Shown here piece by piece: positions 7,755 to 17,188 of a stretch of 64,000 nucleotides of DNA. Origin of the DNA: Promicromonospora umidemergens (lineage in GTDB: Bacteria > Actinomycetota > Actinomycetes > Actinomycetales > Cellulomonadaceae). The notes beneath the pieces were generated by a model. That model saw only the letters and a program-made list of their open reading frames with translations, ran no database searches and was not told where the DNA came from. The translations under genes and the position numbers were made by a program. The stretch covers positions 1-64,000 of the forward strand of contig NZ_JAMTCT010000025.1 in NCBI RefSeq assembly GCF_024171995.1. The letters run 5' to 3'. Positions within the stretch are counted from its first letter, which is position 1. Every line of letters begins with the position of its first letter.

Positions 7755-8363
7755 TCAGGAGGCCTCGTCCTGGGGGAGGCCCAGCCAGGCGTGCCAGCCG
7801 GTGTGCAGCACGAGCCAGGCCATGAGCCCGTACCCGGCCTGGCCGGGGTAGGTGCCCCCGCCCTGCGCGAGGTCGGCCAGCCACTGCTCGTGCTGGGCGA
7901 GCGGCGTGTACGTGTCGACGTACGGCACCCGACGCCGGCTGGCGACGTCGGCGAACGCGTCGGACAGCTCGGCGATCCGGTCGCCCTCTGCGGGCATCCC
8001 GGGCGGCGGCCCGACCACGAAGGCCGCGGTCCGGTTCGCGTCCGCGACGTCGAGGATGTTCGCCAGGTTCAGGCGCGAGCGGGCGACGGTGAGCCCTGAG
8101 GCGACGTCGTGCCGTCCCAGGGCCACGACCAGGCGGTTCTCGACCTCCGAGTCGGAGCCGAACCGCGTGGCGGTCTCCGTCTCCCAGCGCGCGCCGAGCT
8201 GCGTGCTGGTCTCGCCGGGCACGGCGAGGGTGAAGAGCATGGCGGGCCGGGAGAAATGGGTGCGCGCGACGACGCGACCGGTCCAGCCGAGCGCACGGGC
8301 GTCTCCGACACCTGTGGCCAGCTCGTCACCGACGACGCAGATGCGCACCTCGCGATCCTGCAA
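7755..8363 (-). CDS. SGNH/GDSL hydrolase-like protein lacking the usual serine
   Basis: 202 residues from a TTG start, chosen because AAGGAG lies 7 nt upstream; farther upstream starts lack this. The fold signatures of SGNH proteins are present: block I RICVVGDELATG, a LVVALGRHD strand and a C-terminal GQAGYGLMAW segment. Block I normally reads GDS; here the nucleophile position is Glu (GDE). The usual DxxH near the end is also not evident. It may therefore be non-hydrolytic or use other chemistry. No signal peptide is seen. Confidence 0.75.
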   Translation of the reverse strand: MQDREVRICVVGDELATGVGDARALGWTGRVVARTHFSRPAMLFTLAVPGETSTQLGARWETETATRFGSDSEVENRLVVALGRHDVASGLTVARSRLNLANILDVADANRTAAFVVGPPPGMPAEGDRIAELSDAFADVASRRRVPYVDTYTPLAQHEQWLADLAQGGGTYPGQAGYGLMAWLVLHTGWHAWLGLPQDEAS

Positions 8364-8500
8364 CGGACTCTCCTTGCCTGTTCCCGGCAGCCTGGCGGAC
8401 GGCCGGTTCCCCATTGTGGTGCACGGACCGTAACCGATCGGTGACAACGCGCCGACGCTGACCCGTCGACGTCAGAACGAGAGACGTCAGAGCAGTGTCG

Positions 8501-9463
8501 TCAGAGCAGCGTCAGCCCCCAGCGGACACCGTGCCGCTCGCCCGGAGCGAGGTGCACCAGCCGCTCGCGCGTGCGGAACGCGTCGGCGGCGCAGGTCATC
8601 GGCTCGGCGGCGAGGCCGTGCCTGCGTCGGTCCGGGGCGATGTGGTCACCCGTGCAGATCTGCCAGACGTCCTGGGACTCGTCCATCCAGACAGCCGCCG
8701 TGCGGCCGTCCGGAGCGGACAGGTGGGCCCAGGACAGGCCGTCGGCGTCGCGGACGACGTCCACGTACGCGTCGTCGAGGTCCAGGCCCGCCGCGCTGCG
8801 CGGTTCCCGCAGGTCATAGGTGCCCGACGCCGGCTCGGTGCCGGTCGGCAGGAGCCGCTCGTCGGTCGTGACGCGGGTGCCCGCGTCGAGCCGCACCGTG
8901 CACTCGTCCAGGTCGGCGCCGCCCGTGGACAGCCAGGGATGGAACCCGCACCCGTAGGGCGCCGTGCTCGCACCCACGTTGGTGACGTCGAGGGTGACCT
9001 CGAGGCCGGCGTCGGACAGGGCGTAGCGAATCTGCGCCACCAGCTGGAACGGGTAGCCGGGCCGGGCGACCAGCTCCAGCTCCAGCGTCACGGCGGAGCC
9101 GGAGTGCTCGAGCACCGACCAGCGCTCCCACGCCGCGAGCCCGTGCAGCGCGGTGTTGCGCGCAGGCTCGGTCACGGGCAGCTGGTGGGTCTCGCCGCCG
9201 TACTCGTACGAGCCGTCTCGCAGCCGGTTCGGCCAGGGGACGAGCACCGCGGAGTTGAACACGGGGCTGATCTCGTCAGCGCCGAACGGGACCACGACGT
9301 CGCGTCCGTCCACCGAGTACTCTCGCAGCGCCGCGCCCACCTGGGTGATCGTCGCACGGTGGCCTGCATGGCCGATCCGGAACTGGTCCCCGGAAGGATG
9401 GGGCCTGGCCTCGGCAACCGGAGGAATCTCTGTCGTCACACTCACACCGTAACCGTAGGGCAA
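8501..9463 (-). CDS. Aldose 1-epimerase family protein
   Basis: 320 residues from the TTG at 9463; a GTG at 9445 would remove six residues, and neither start has a clear Shine-Dalgarno. Family features include NRLRDGSYEYGG, LHGLAAWERW (catalytic His region), APYGCGFHPWL (second His) and a late Glu/Asp segment. Such enzymes interconvert alpha and beta anomers of hexoses, or act on hexose-6-phosphates, in the cytosol. The gene is divergent from an aldo/keto reductase, which hints at carbohydrate work but does not identify a substrate. Confidence 0.88.
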   Translation of the reverse strand: MPYGYGVSVTTEIPPVAEARPHPSGDQFRIGHAGHRATITQVGAALREYSVDGRDVVVPFGADEISPVFNSAVLVPWPNRLRDGSYEYGGETHQLPVTEPARNTALHGLAAWERWSVLEHSGSAVTLELELVARPGYPFQLVAQIRYALSDAGLEVTLDVTNVGASTAPYGCGFHPWLSTGGADLDECTVRLDAGTRVTTDERLLPTGTEPASGTYDLREPRSAAGLDLDDAYVDVVRDADGLSWAHLSAPDGRTAAVWMDESQDVWQICTGDHIAPDRRRHGLAAEPMTCAADAFRTRERLVHLAPGERHGVRWGLTLL

Positions 9464-9600
9464 TTTTCGCCTGCGCCACGTAGCGTGAGACAGCAGACTG
9501 GGGGGTCGTGCTGTGACATCTGCAAACGGCCCCGCTACGAACAGGACCTGAGGACGGGTCCGCGCGGGCAGGTCTGCCCGCCCCAGCAGTAGGAGGAACG

Positions 9601-10596
9601 ATGGAACAGCAGGTACTCGGACGGACCGGTCGGCTCGTATCGGCTGTGGGCCTGGGGACCTGGCAGCTCGGTGCTGACTGGGGAGAGGTCAGCGAGAGCG
9701 ACGCCCGCGCGGTTCTCGAGGCCTCGCTGGAGGCCGGGGTGACGTTCTTCGACACCGCCGACGTCTACGGTGACGGCCGCAGCGAGCAAGCTATCGGTTC
9801 CTTCCTCAAGGACCACCCCGACACAGGGATCACCGTCGCCACGAAGATGGGCCGGCGGATGGACCAGGTGCCGGAGAACTACGTGCTGGGACACTTCCGC
9901 GAGTGGACCGACCGTTCCCGGCGCAACCTCGGCGTCGACCGGCTGGACCTGGTGCAGCTCCACTGCCCGCCCACGGCGGTCTACTCGTCGGACGCCGTCT
10001 ACGACGCGCTCGACCAGCTGGTGTCCGACGGCGCCATCGCGGCGTACGGCGTCAGCGTCGAGAAGTCGTCGGAGGCCCTCGAAGCCATCGCCCGGCCCAA
10101 CGTCGCGACCGTGCAGATCATCCTCAACGCGTTCCGGCTCAAGCCGCTCGAGGAGGTGCTCCCCGCGGCCTCGGCGGCGGGAGTCGGCATCATCGCCCGG
10201 GTCCCGCTCGCGTCCGGCCTGCTCTCCGGCCGGTACACGAAGGAGACGGTGTTCGCCGAGAACGACCACCGCACCTTCAACAGGGACGGCGCGGCGTTCG
10301 ACGTCGGCGAGACCTTCTCCGGCGTGCCCTACGAGGTGGGGCTCGAGGCCGCCGGCCGGTTCTCCGAGCTGGCCAAGGACCGCGTCGGCGACTCCCTCAC
10401 CCCGGCGCAGGCGGCCATCGCCTGGGCGTGGCAGCGGCCCGGCGTCTCCTCCGTGATCCCCGGCGCCCGCAACGTCGAGCAGGCTCGCGCAAACGCTGCG
10501 GCGGGTGACGCTGCGACGCTCGGCCCGCTGTTCATGTCCGGCGTGCGCGAGATCTACGACGAGATGATTAAGGAGCACGTCCACGACAAGTGGTGA
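9601..10596 (+). CDS. Aldo/keto reductase
   Basis: 331 residues, ATG preceded by AGGAGG. The (beta/alpha)8 AKR signatures are visible: GLGTWQLG near residue 18, FFDTADVYGDGRSE with the catalytic Asp and Tyr around 55-62, a catalytic Lys in VATKMGR, and DLVQLHCPP with the active-site His near 120. A C-terminal SSVIPGARN segment binds the NADP phosphate. It resembles the YajO/general-stress-69 AKR branch. Substrates are usually aldehydes or sugars and cannot be assigned here. The gene ends in a perfect 25-bp hairpin. Confidence 0.93.
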   Translation: MEQQVLGRTGRLVSAVGLGTWQLGADWGEVSESDARAVLEASLEAGVTFFDTADVYGDGRSEQAIGSFLKDHPDTGITVATKMGRRMDQVPENYVLGHFREWTDRSRRNLGVDRLDLVQLHCPPTAVYSSDAVYDALDQLVSDGAIAAYGVSVEKSSEALEAIARPNVATVQIILNAFRLKPLEEVLPAASAAGVGIIARVPLASGLLSGRYTKETVFAENDHRTFNRDGAAFDVGETFSGVPYEVGLEAAGRFSELAKDRVGDSLTPAQAAIAWAWQRPGVSSVIPGARNVEQARANAAAGDAATLGPLFMSGVREIYDEMIKEHVHDKW

Positions 10597-10606
10597 GCTT
10601 CAGCGC

Positions 10607-10659
10607 GTGACCCGAGAAGGGGCGAGCCGGTACCACCGGCTCGCCCCTTCTCGGGTCAC
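10607..10659 (+). terminator. Perfect 25-bp inverted repeat after the aldo/keto reductase gene
   Basis: Arms 10607-10631 and 10635-10659 are exact complements around a 3-nt loop. No T-run follows. It sits 11 nt after the aldo/keto reductase stop. Confidence 0.75.
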
Positions 10660-10688
10660 CTACCGCCTGCCTGACCGTTCCGGCGGAA

Positions 10689-10731
10689 CACGAGAGGCGG
10701 GCATCCCCCGCAGGGATGCCCGCCTCTCGTG
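10689..10731 (-). terminator. Perfect 19-bp inverted repeat after kgd
   Basis: Arms 10689-10707 and 10713-10731 pair exactly around a 5-nt loop. It lies 7 nt beyond the kgd stop codon on the minus strand, next to the separate hairpin that serves the aldo/keto reductase gene. Confidence 0.75.
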
Positions 10732-10737
10732 GCGCTG

Positions 10738-13700
10738 TCAGCCGCGCGTGAAGGCCTGCTCCAGCAGCGTCTGCTGCTGGGCCGCGTGCAGCTTCGCGGT
10801 ACCGGCGGCCGTCGACGCCGACGCCGGGCGCGAGACCACCTTGACGTAGGGCACGTCCACCGGCAGCGCCAGGTGGATGAAGCCCCAGGCGCCCTGGTTC
10901 TGCGGCTCGTCCTGGACCCAGACCACCTCGGCGTCGCCGTACTTGGCGATCTCCTCACGGAGCTGCGCCTCCGGGAACGGGTAGAGCTGCTCGAGGCGAA
11001 CGATGGCCACGCCCTCGTCACCGCGCTTGGCGCGCTCCGCGAGGAGGTCGTAGTACACGCGTCCCGTGCACAGCAGCACCCGGTCGACCTTCGCCGGGAC
11101 CGCCGTCGGGTCGGTGATGACCTCCTGGAAGGTGCCGGAGGTGAAGTCGTCGACCGAGGACGCGGCCGCCTTGAGGCGCAGCAGCTGCTTCGGCGTGAAC
11201 ACCACCATCGGACGGCGCGGGCGGGCGTACGCCTGACGGCGCAGCAGGTGGAAGTACGACGCAGGCGTGGACGGCTGCGCGATCGTCAGGTTGTTCTCGG
11301 CGCCGAGCTGCAGGAACCGCTCGATGCGAGCCGACGAGTGGTCCGGACCCTGCCCCTCGTAGCCGTGCGGCAGCAGCATGACGACCGAGGACGACTGGCC
11401 CCACTTCTGCTCGGCGGACGAGATGAACTCGTCGATCACCGTCTGGGCACCGTTGACGAAGTCGCCGAACTGAGCCTCCCAGAGCACCAGGGCGTCCGGG
11501 CGCTCCACCGAGTAGCCGTACTCGAAGCCGAGCGCCGCGTACTCCGACAGCGAGGAGTCGTAGATCCAGAACTTGGCCTGGTCGCCGGACATGTACAGGA
11601 TCGGGGTCCACTCGGCGCCCGTCTCCCGGTCGTGTAGCACCGCGTGGCGCTGCACGAACGTGCCACGGCGCGAGTCCTGGCCGGCGAGGCGCACCGGGGT
11701 GCCCTCAGCGAGCAGCGAGCCGAAGGCGACGAGCTCGCCGAAGCCCCAGTCGATGCCACCTTCCTTCGCCATGAGCTGGCGCTTCTCGAGCAGCTGGGCG
11801 AGCTTGGGGTGGACGGTGAAGCCCTCCGGCGGCGAGGTGTGCACGTCGCCGACCCGCTGCAGCATCTCCGGCGAGATCGCCGTCTGCCAGCCCACCATCG
11901 TCCCGGCGTCCTCACGCTGGGACTCGGGGCGCTCCAGGCCGGCGATCTGCTCGGTCTGCGGCGCCGGGGTGAACCCGCCCTTGGTCTCGGTGAAGACCCG
12001 CTCGAGCTGCGACTGGTAGTCCTGCAGCGCGCCCTCGGCCTCCTCGACGGTGATGTCACCGCGCGCGACCAGGTTCTCGGTGTAGAGCTTGCGCACCGAG
12101 CGCTTGGTCTCGATGAGGTTGTACATGAGCGGCTGCGTCATCGACGGGTCGTCGCCCTCGTTGTGCCCGCGACGGCGGTAGCAGATGAGGTCGATGATGA
12201 CGTCCTGGCCGAACTGCTCGCGGAACGCGAAGGCGAGCTCGGCGGTCCGCACGACGGCCTCGGGGTCGTCGCCGTTCACGTGCATCACCGGGACCTGGTA
12301 GCCCTTGGCGACGTCCGTCGCGTACGTGGTCGAGCGGGACGCCGTCGGACCGGTTGTGAAGCCCACCTGGTTGTTCACGACCACGTGGATGGTGCCACCG
12401 GTGCGGTACCCGCGCAGCTGCGACAGGTTCAGCACCTCAGGAACCACGCCCTGGCCCGCGAACGCCGCGTCGCCGTGCACCAGGATCGGCAGCACGGAGA
12501 AACCGTCACCACCGAGGTCGATGCGGTCCTGCTTGGCGCGGACGATGCCCTCGAGCACCGGGTCGACGGCCTCGAGGTGCGACGGGTTGGCCGCGAGGTA
12601 GACGCGCGTGGTGGCGCCGGACTCCGACGTGAACGTGCCCTCGGTGCCGAGGTGGTACTTCACGTCGCCGGAGCCCTGGACGCTCTTCGGGTCGAGCTGG
12701 CCCTCGAACTCCTTGAAGATCTGGCCGTAGCTCTTGCCCGCGATGTTCGCCAGCACGTTCAGCCGGCCGCGGTGGGCCATACCGATGCCGACCTCGTCGA
12801 GCCCGCCTTCCGCCGCGCGGGACAGGATCGCGTCGAGCAGCGGGATCAGGGACTCGCCGCCTTCCAGCGAGAAGCGCTTCTGCCCGACGAACTTGGTCTG
12901 CAGGAACGTCTCGAACGCCTCTGCGGAGTTGAGCCGGCGCAGGATGCGGAGCTGGTCCTCCCGCGGCGTCTTGGCGTAGCCCGCCTCGAGGCGCTCCTGG
13001 AGCCACTTGCGCTGGGCCGGGTCCGCGATGTGCATGTACTCGATGCCGATGGTGCGGCAGTACGAGTCGCGCAGCAGACCGAGCACGTCGCGGAGCGTCG
13101 CCTTCGGCTTGGGGCCGAAGCCCGCCGTCGGGAACGTGCGGTCCAGGTCCCAGAGCGTGAGGCCGTGGGTCTGGATGTCCAGGTCCGGGTGCTTGCGCTG
13201 GCGGTACGCGAGCGGGTCGGTGTCCGCCATGAGGTGGCCACGCGAGCGGTACGACTGGATGACCTCGGCGATCTTGGCCGGCTTGGCGGCCTCGACGTCG
13301 GCGTCCACCGTGTTGTCGCGGACCCAGCGGACGGGCTCGTACGGGACGCGCAGCGCCGCGAAGACGCGGTCGTAGAAGCCGTCCAGGCCGAGCAGCTTCT
13401 CCGAGATGATCTTGAGGAACTCGCCGGACTGCGCGCCCTGGATGATGCGGTGGTCGTAGGTCGACGTGATCGTCATGACCTTCGAGATGCCCATCCGGGC
13501 GAGCTGCTCCTCGGAGGCGCCGGCGAACTCCGCCGGGTAATCCATGGCGCCGACGCCGACGATGGTGCCCTGACCCTGCATGAGGCGCGGCACCGAGTGC
13601 ACGGTGCCGATGCCGCCCGGGTTGGTCAGCGAGATCGTGGTGCCCTGGAAGTCCGGCACGGCGAGCTTGCCGCCGCGGGCCTTGCGGACCAGCTCCTCGT

Positions 13701-14562
13701 AGGCCGCCCAGAACTCGGCGAAGTCGAGCTCCTCGGCCTTCTTGATGCTCGGCACCAGCAGCTGGCGCGAGCCGTCCGGCTTGGCCAGGTCGATCGCGAG
13801 GCCGAAGCCCACGTGGGCGGGCTGGTTCACGCCCGGCTTGCCGTCGATCGGCTCGTAGTGCGCGTTCATGACGGGCATGTCGGCCAGCGCCTCGACCAGC
13901 GCGAAGCCGATCAGGTGCGTGAACGAGATCTTGCCGCCGCGACCGCGCTTGAGGTGGTTGTTGATGACGATGCGGTTGTCGACCATCAGCTTGGCGGGCA
14001 CGGCGCGCACCGAGGTGGCGGTGGGGACCTCGAGCGAGGCCTCCATGTTCGTGACCACCCGCGCGGCGGGGCCGCGCAGCTTCTGGATGTCGTCGACGGC
14101 GTCCGGGTGTGCCATCGGGCGCTCGAACGTGTCCGCGTAGTGCGTGGTGGGTGGGGTGGCGATCGGGTTGGCCGGGTTGACCTTCGGGTCGGCAGGCAGC
14201 CGCTTCTTGCGCAGCTTCTGCGCGGCCTCCGAGGCGGCGGTGCCGCCCGTCACCGGGGTGGCTGTCTGCGGGGCTGGCGCCGCCTGAACGGGCGCCGCCT
14301 GAGCGGAGGCCGGGCTCGCCTTGGCCTTCCCCGCGTCGGCGGGAGCCGTGTCCGCCGGAGCCTTCGGGGCGGCCTCAGCAGCGCCGTCCTTGGTGGAACC
14401 GTTCTCGCCAGGGGTGTAGTCGGCGAAGAAGTCCCACCACGCGGGGTCCACCGCGTTCTTGTCCTTCAGGTACTGCTGGTAGAGCTCGTCCACAAGCCAT
14501 TCGTTGGCTCCGAATGACGAGCTCGCCACGCTGATCGACTCTGAACCAGCCTTAGCTGACAC
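10738..14562 (-). CDS. kgd: Multifunctional 2-oxoglutarate dehydrogenase/decarboxylase (Kgd/OdhA), E2-E1 fusion
   Basis: 1274 residues from the chosen GTG (GAAGGTGGG about 9 nt upstream). Order of parts: an N-terminal helix (ANEWLVDELYQQYLKDKN), an Ala/Pro-rich linker, an E2-like succinyltransferase core ending in TYDHRIIQGAQSGEFL with the catalytic His, then a thiamine-diphosphate E1o module (HRGRLNVLANI, HGDAAFAGQG, CYRRRGHNEGDDP). This fusion is characteristic of actinomycetes, where it forms the 2-oxoglutarate dehydrogenase complex and is held off by the FHA protein OdhI/GarA. It runs in the TCA cycle in the cytosol. No lipoyl domain is present, as usual. It lies 394 bp downstream of the sensor kinase gene and probably has its own promoter. 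Confidence 0.96.
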   Translation of the reverse strand: MSAKAGSESISVASSSFGANEWLVDELYQQYLKDKNAVDPAWWDFFADYTPGENGSTKDGAAEAAPKAPADTAPADAGKAKASPASAQAAPVQAAPAPQTATPVTGGTAASEAAQKLRKKRLPADPKVNPANPIATPPTTHYADTFERPMAHPDAVDDIQKLRGPAARVVTNMEASLEVPTATSVRAVPAKLMVDNRIVINNHLKRGRGGKISFTHLIGFALVEALADMPVMNAHYEPIDGKPGVNQPAHVGFGLAIDLAKPDGSRQLLVPSIKKAEELDFAEFWAAYEELVRKARGGKLAVPDFQGTTISLTNPGGIGTVHSVPRLMQGQGTIVGVGAMDYPAEFAGASEEQLARMGISKVMTITSTYDHRIIQGAQSGEFLKIISEKLLGLDGFYDRVFAALRVPYEPVRWVRDNTVDADVEAAKPAKIAEVIQSYRSRGHLMADTDPLAYRQRKHPDLDIQTHGLTLWDLDRTFPTAGFGPKPKATLRDVLGLLRDSYCRTIGIEYMHIADPAQRKWLQERLEAGYAKTPREDQLRILRRLNSAEAFETFLQTKFVGQKRFSLEGGESLIPLLDAILSRAAEGGLDEVGIGMAHRGRLNVLANIAGKSYGQIFKEFEGQLDPKSVQGSGDVKYHLGTEGTFTSESGATTRVYLAANPSHLEAVDPVLEGIVRAKQDRIDLGGDGFSVLPILVHGDAAFAGQGVVPEVLNLSQLRGYRTGGTIHVVVNNQVGFTTGPTASRSTTYATDVAKGYQVPVMHVNGDDPEAVVRTAELAFAFREQFGQDVIIDLICYRRRGHNEGDDPSMTQPLMYNLIETKRSVRKLYTENLVARGDITVEEAEGALQDYQSQLERVFTETKGGFTPAPQTEQIAGLERPESQREDAGTMVGWQTAISPEMLQRVGDVHTSPPEGFTVHPKLAQLLEKRQLMAKEGGIDWGFGELVAFGSLLAEGTPVRLAGQDSRRGTFVQRHAVLHDRETGAEWTPILYMSGDQAKFWIYDSSLSEYAALGFEYGYSVERPDALVLWEAQFGDFVNGAQTVIDEFISSAEQKWGQSSSVVMLLPHGYEGQGPDHSSARIERFLQLGAENNLTIAQPSTPASYFHLLRRQAYARPRRPMVVFTPKQLLRLKAAASSVDDFTSGTFQEVITDPTAVPAKVDRVLLCTGRVYYDLLAERAKRGDEGVAIVRLEQLYPFPEAQLREEIAKYGDAEVVWVQDEPQNQGAWGFIHLALPVDVPYVKVVSRPASASTAAGTAKLHAAQQQTLLEQAFTRG

Positions 14563-14833
14563 GCGCGGATCGCCCACCTTCACCACAGTTGCGTTCTGAG
14601 CGCGCCACCCTTGTCGTAACGCGCACAGCCCGAATGTTTTCGGACCCTCCAAGGGTAGGCCCTCCGGGCCCCTCGGTGGGTGTGATCCTGCGGGCGCCGC
14701 GGCCCGCCCCGGTGTCAAAGAAGTTGGTTCGTCATGTTTCTCGCACCTAGAGCAAAACTCGGGCAACGTTCGGCCTGGAAGTCGCCAACGTGGCGTTATG
14801 GGTCCGGTCGTAGGGCGGACAACCTTTGGCGCG

Positions 14834-14849
14834 TGTGACAGAGATCACG
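14834..14849. promoter_or_regulatory. CRP/GlxR-like site in the kgd upstream region
   Basis: TGTGACAGAGATCACG fits the CRP/GlxR pattern TGTGA-N6-TCACA with one mismatch. It is 272 bp upstream of the kgd start, in the 394-bp gap (14563-14956) before the kinase gene. The rest of that gap shows GC-rich short repeats but no gene, RNA or clear promoter that I can name. GlxR is known to control many TCA-cycle genes in corynebacteria; the link here is inference. Confidence 0.4.
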
Positions 14850-14956
14850 GGACTCAGTCTCACACCTTGGCCGCTGGCACCCCTAGGCTTCTCCGTTTCT
14901 CGCGGGACCCGTTCCGCGGCGGCACAGGCCCGGGAGCGTGAGCTCCGGGTGCTGGA

Positions 14957-16192
14957 TCAGTCCGTGTGGGTGGCCGAGACGCCGGGTGCCGGGTGTGCCC
15001 GCGCCGGGAGGGTGACCCGCATCGTCGCGCCGCGTTCGGAGTCGACCACCTGGACGTACCCGCCGTGCAGCTCGACCGCCCAGCGGACGATGGCGAGACC
15101 TATGCCGGTCCCACCGCTCGACCCGACGGTGCCACCGACGGCGCTGCCCGGTGCCCCGGAGAGGGCGTCGTTCGCGCCGCCGTCGCGCGCCCTGCCGCTG
15201 TCGCTTCCCCTGCCGCGTCCCCTGCCCTCGTCGCGCCCCCTGGCGCCGCCGTCGCGTCCTCTGCCGTCGCCGCCGCGGTCCGCCGTCGACCCGGTGCCCC
15301 GGACGAATCGCTGGAAGATCCGCTCGCGGTCCGCCGCCGCGATCCCCGGACCCTCGTCGCTGACCTCGAACACGACGTCGGACCCCTCCGTGCCGTCCAC
15401 CGGGTAGGCGTCCAGGCGGATGACGCCGCCCTGCGGCGAGTGCCGGATCGCGTTCTGCAGCAGGTTGATGACCACCTGGTGCAGGCGCTCGGCGTCACCC
15501 TCGATGGTGAGGTCCTCCGGCGTGACGTCGACGACGTAGTGGAGGTCCTTCGCTGCGTCGACCATCGAGAGGTCCTCTGCGCAGTGCTCGAGGAAGTCAC
15601 CCACGGCGATCGTGCCGACGTTCAGCGCCGAGGCGCCCGCCTCGATGCGCGAGAGGTCCAGCAGGTAGGTGACGAGCCGCGTCAGGCGTTCCGTCTGCGC
15701 GTGCGCCTGCTCCAGCGCGGCAGGGGTGGGCTCAACGACGCCGTCGACCATGTTCTCCAGCTGGGCCTTGAGCGCGGCGACGGGCGTGCGCAGCTCGTGG
15801 GACACGTTGGCGATCAGGTCGCGACGCGTCTGCTCGACCGAAGCCAGGTCCTCGGCCATCCGGTTGAACGCGTGCGCGAGCTGACCCACCTCGTCGCTGC
15901 TCGTCGCACGCACCCGCCGGGTGTAGTCGCCGTCGGCCATGGCCTGGACCGCCTCGGTGATCTCCCGCAACGGCGAGGTCATGCCGCGGGCCAGGACCTG
16001 CGTGACCAGCAGCGACAGGATGATCGCCAGGGGGAAGGTGCGGCTGGGGCCCAGGGAGGCCTGCAGACCGAGCCAGGTGATGAGCACAGCGGCGGTCACG
16101 GTGGCCGCGACCAGCACGCCGAGCTTGATCTTCAGGGAGCGCAGCGGATCGAGCGGCCGCACGTCGGGAACGCGGGGCACGTGCGGTCTCAT
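14957..16192 (-). CDS. Two-component sensor histidine kinase with an expanded ATP lid
   Basis: 411 residues from the ATG that follows the regulator stop by 4 nt; a start at 16234 would overlap the regulator gene. Two membrane segments (about residues 24-45 and 52-70) enclose almost no external domain, so any signal is probably sensed in or near the membrane. Then come HAMP (about 70-120), HisKA with NVSHELRTP, and HATPase_c with the N box (HQVVINLLQNAIRHS), G1 (DEGPGI), F box (IFQRFVRG) and G2 (GTGIGLAIV). Between F box and G2 about 60 residues of Gly/Arg/Asp/Ser-rich sequence are inserted, where most kinases have roughly ten. Confidence 0.9.
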   Translation of the reverse strand: MRPHVPRVPDVRPLDPLRSLKIKLGVLVAATVTAAVLITWLGLQASLGPSRTFPLAIILSLLVTQVLARGMTSPLREITEAVQAMADGDYTRRVRATSSDEVGQLAHAFNRMAEDLASVEQTRRDLIANVSHELRTPVAALKAQLENMVDGVVEPTPAALEQAHAQTERLTRLVTYLLDLSRIEAGASALNVGTIAVGDFLEHCAEDLSMVDAAKDLHYVVDVTPEDLTIEGDAERLHQVVINLLQNAIRHSPQGGVIRLDAYPVDGTEGSDVVFEVSDEGPGIAAADRERIFQRFVRGTGSTADRGGDGRGRDGGARGRDEGRGRGRGSDSGRARDGGANDALSGAPGSAVGGTVGSSGGTGIGLAIVRWAVELHGGYVQVVDSERGATMRVTLPARAHPAPGVSATHTD

Positions 16193-16196
16193 CGGG

Positions 16197-16970
16197 TTAC
16201 TGGTTCGCGGGCGGCTCGAACGCGTACCCGACACCGTGCACGGTGCGGATCAGGTCCGGACCGAGCTTGCGGCGCAGCGCCTTGATGTGGGAGTCGACGG
16301 TGCGCGTGCCGCTCGCGTCCGCCCAGTCCCAGACCTCGGCGAGCAGGCGCTCGCGCGTGAGCACGGTCTTGGGCGACCCGGCGAGCATCACGAGCAGCTC
16401 GAACTCGGTGGGGGTCAGGTGGACCTCCTCGCCACCGCGGTAGACGCGGCGCTGGGCCCGGTCCACCGTGACGTCGCCCATCATCATGGGCGGGTCGGCG
16501 GGGGTGGTCGCCGCGGCCTGAGCCGCACGGTCGACGCGCCGCAGGAGCGCCTTGATCCGGGCCACGAGCTCGCGCATCGAGAACGGCTTGGTCATGTAGT
16601 CGTCCGCGCCGACGCCGAGACCGACGAGCATGTCGGTCTCGTCGTCCCGCGCGGTGAGCATGAGGATCGGCGTGGGGTGCTCTGCCTGGATGCGCCGGGT
16701 GACCTCGAGCCCGTCGATGCCTGGCAGCATCACGTCGAGCACCACGAGGTCAGGGCGTAGCCGGGAGGCGGCGTCGACGCCGGACAGGCCGTCGCGCGCG
16801 ACCTCGACGCGCCAGCCCTCGGCGGACAGCCGCTGAGCGATCGCGGTGGCGATCGTCGGCTCGTCCTCCACTACGAGCACGGTCGCGCTCTGCTGGCCGG
16901 TCGAGGCTGCGGCCGACGCCGTACCGGGCTGCTGCGGGGCCCCAGGCGGCTGGGGGATACCAGATGACAT
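16197..16970 (-). CDS. OmpR/PhoB-family response regulator
   Basis: 257 residues. A Pro/Gln/Ala-rich leader of ~28 residues precedes the receiver domain (TVLVVEDEP; phospho-acceptor Asp79 in DLVVLDVMLPG; KPF near 130). The C-terminal winged helix has LTPTEFELLVML and the recognition-helix segment RTVDSHIKALRRKLG. It is the cognate partner of the downstream kinase, only 4 nt away. Regulators of this type bind tandem direct repeats; I cannot name its targets. The next gene downstream of the pair is kgd, but the gap makes co-transcription uncertain. Confidence 0.94.
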   Translation of the reverse strand: MSSGIPQPPGAPQQPGTASAAASTGQQSATVLVVEDEPTIATAIAQRLSAEGWRVEVARDGLSGVDAASRLRPDLVVLDVMLPGIDGLEVTRRIQAEHPTPILMLTARDDETDMLVGLGVGADDYMTKPFSMRELVARIKALLRRVDRAAQAAATTPADPPMMMGDVTVDRAQRRVYRGGEEVHLTPTEFELLVMLAGSPKTVLTRERLLAEVWDWADASGTRTVDSHIKALRRKLGPDLIRTVHGVGYAFEPPANQ

Positions 16971-17188
16971 AGGTCAATCATGCCTGCACCTACCTGATAA
17001 GACACTGAGCCAAGCCTGAGAGTCGGGCCAGGAATGCCTCTGTGCCGTGCTCCGTACCTGCTTCGGCCCTGCTCCCGCAGCCGGGTCCACGCTGTTCCCG
17101 CTACGATCGTTCGCACGATGACCGAGCGATATCCCGACCGAAATCCCTTGCATGCACCGGACTGCCCCAGTGCCCCGCGGAGCGCACG

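Noticed and set aside
11644-14517. 957-residue open frame on the plus strand opposite kgd
   Set aside because: Its translation is Arg/Val/Glu/His-rich low-complexity sequence typical of antisense frames in GC-rich DNA, while the minus strand encodes the unmistakable Kgd domains.
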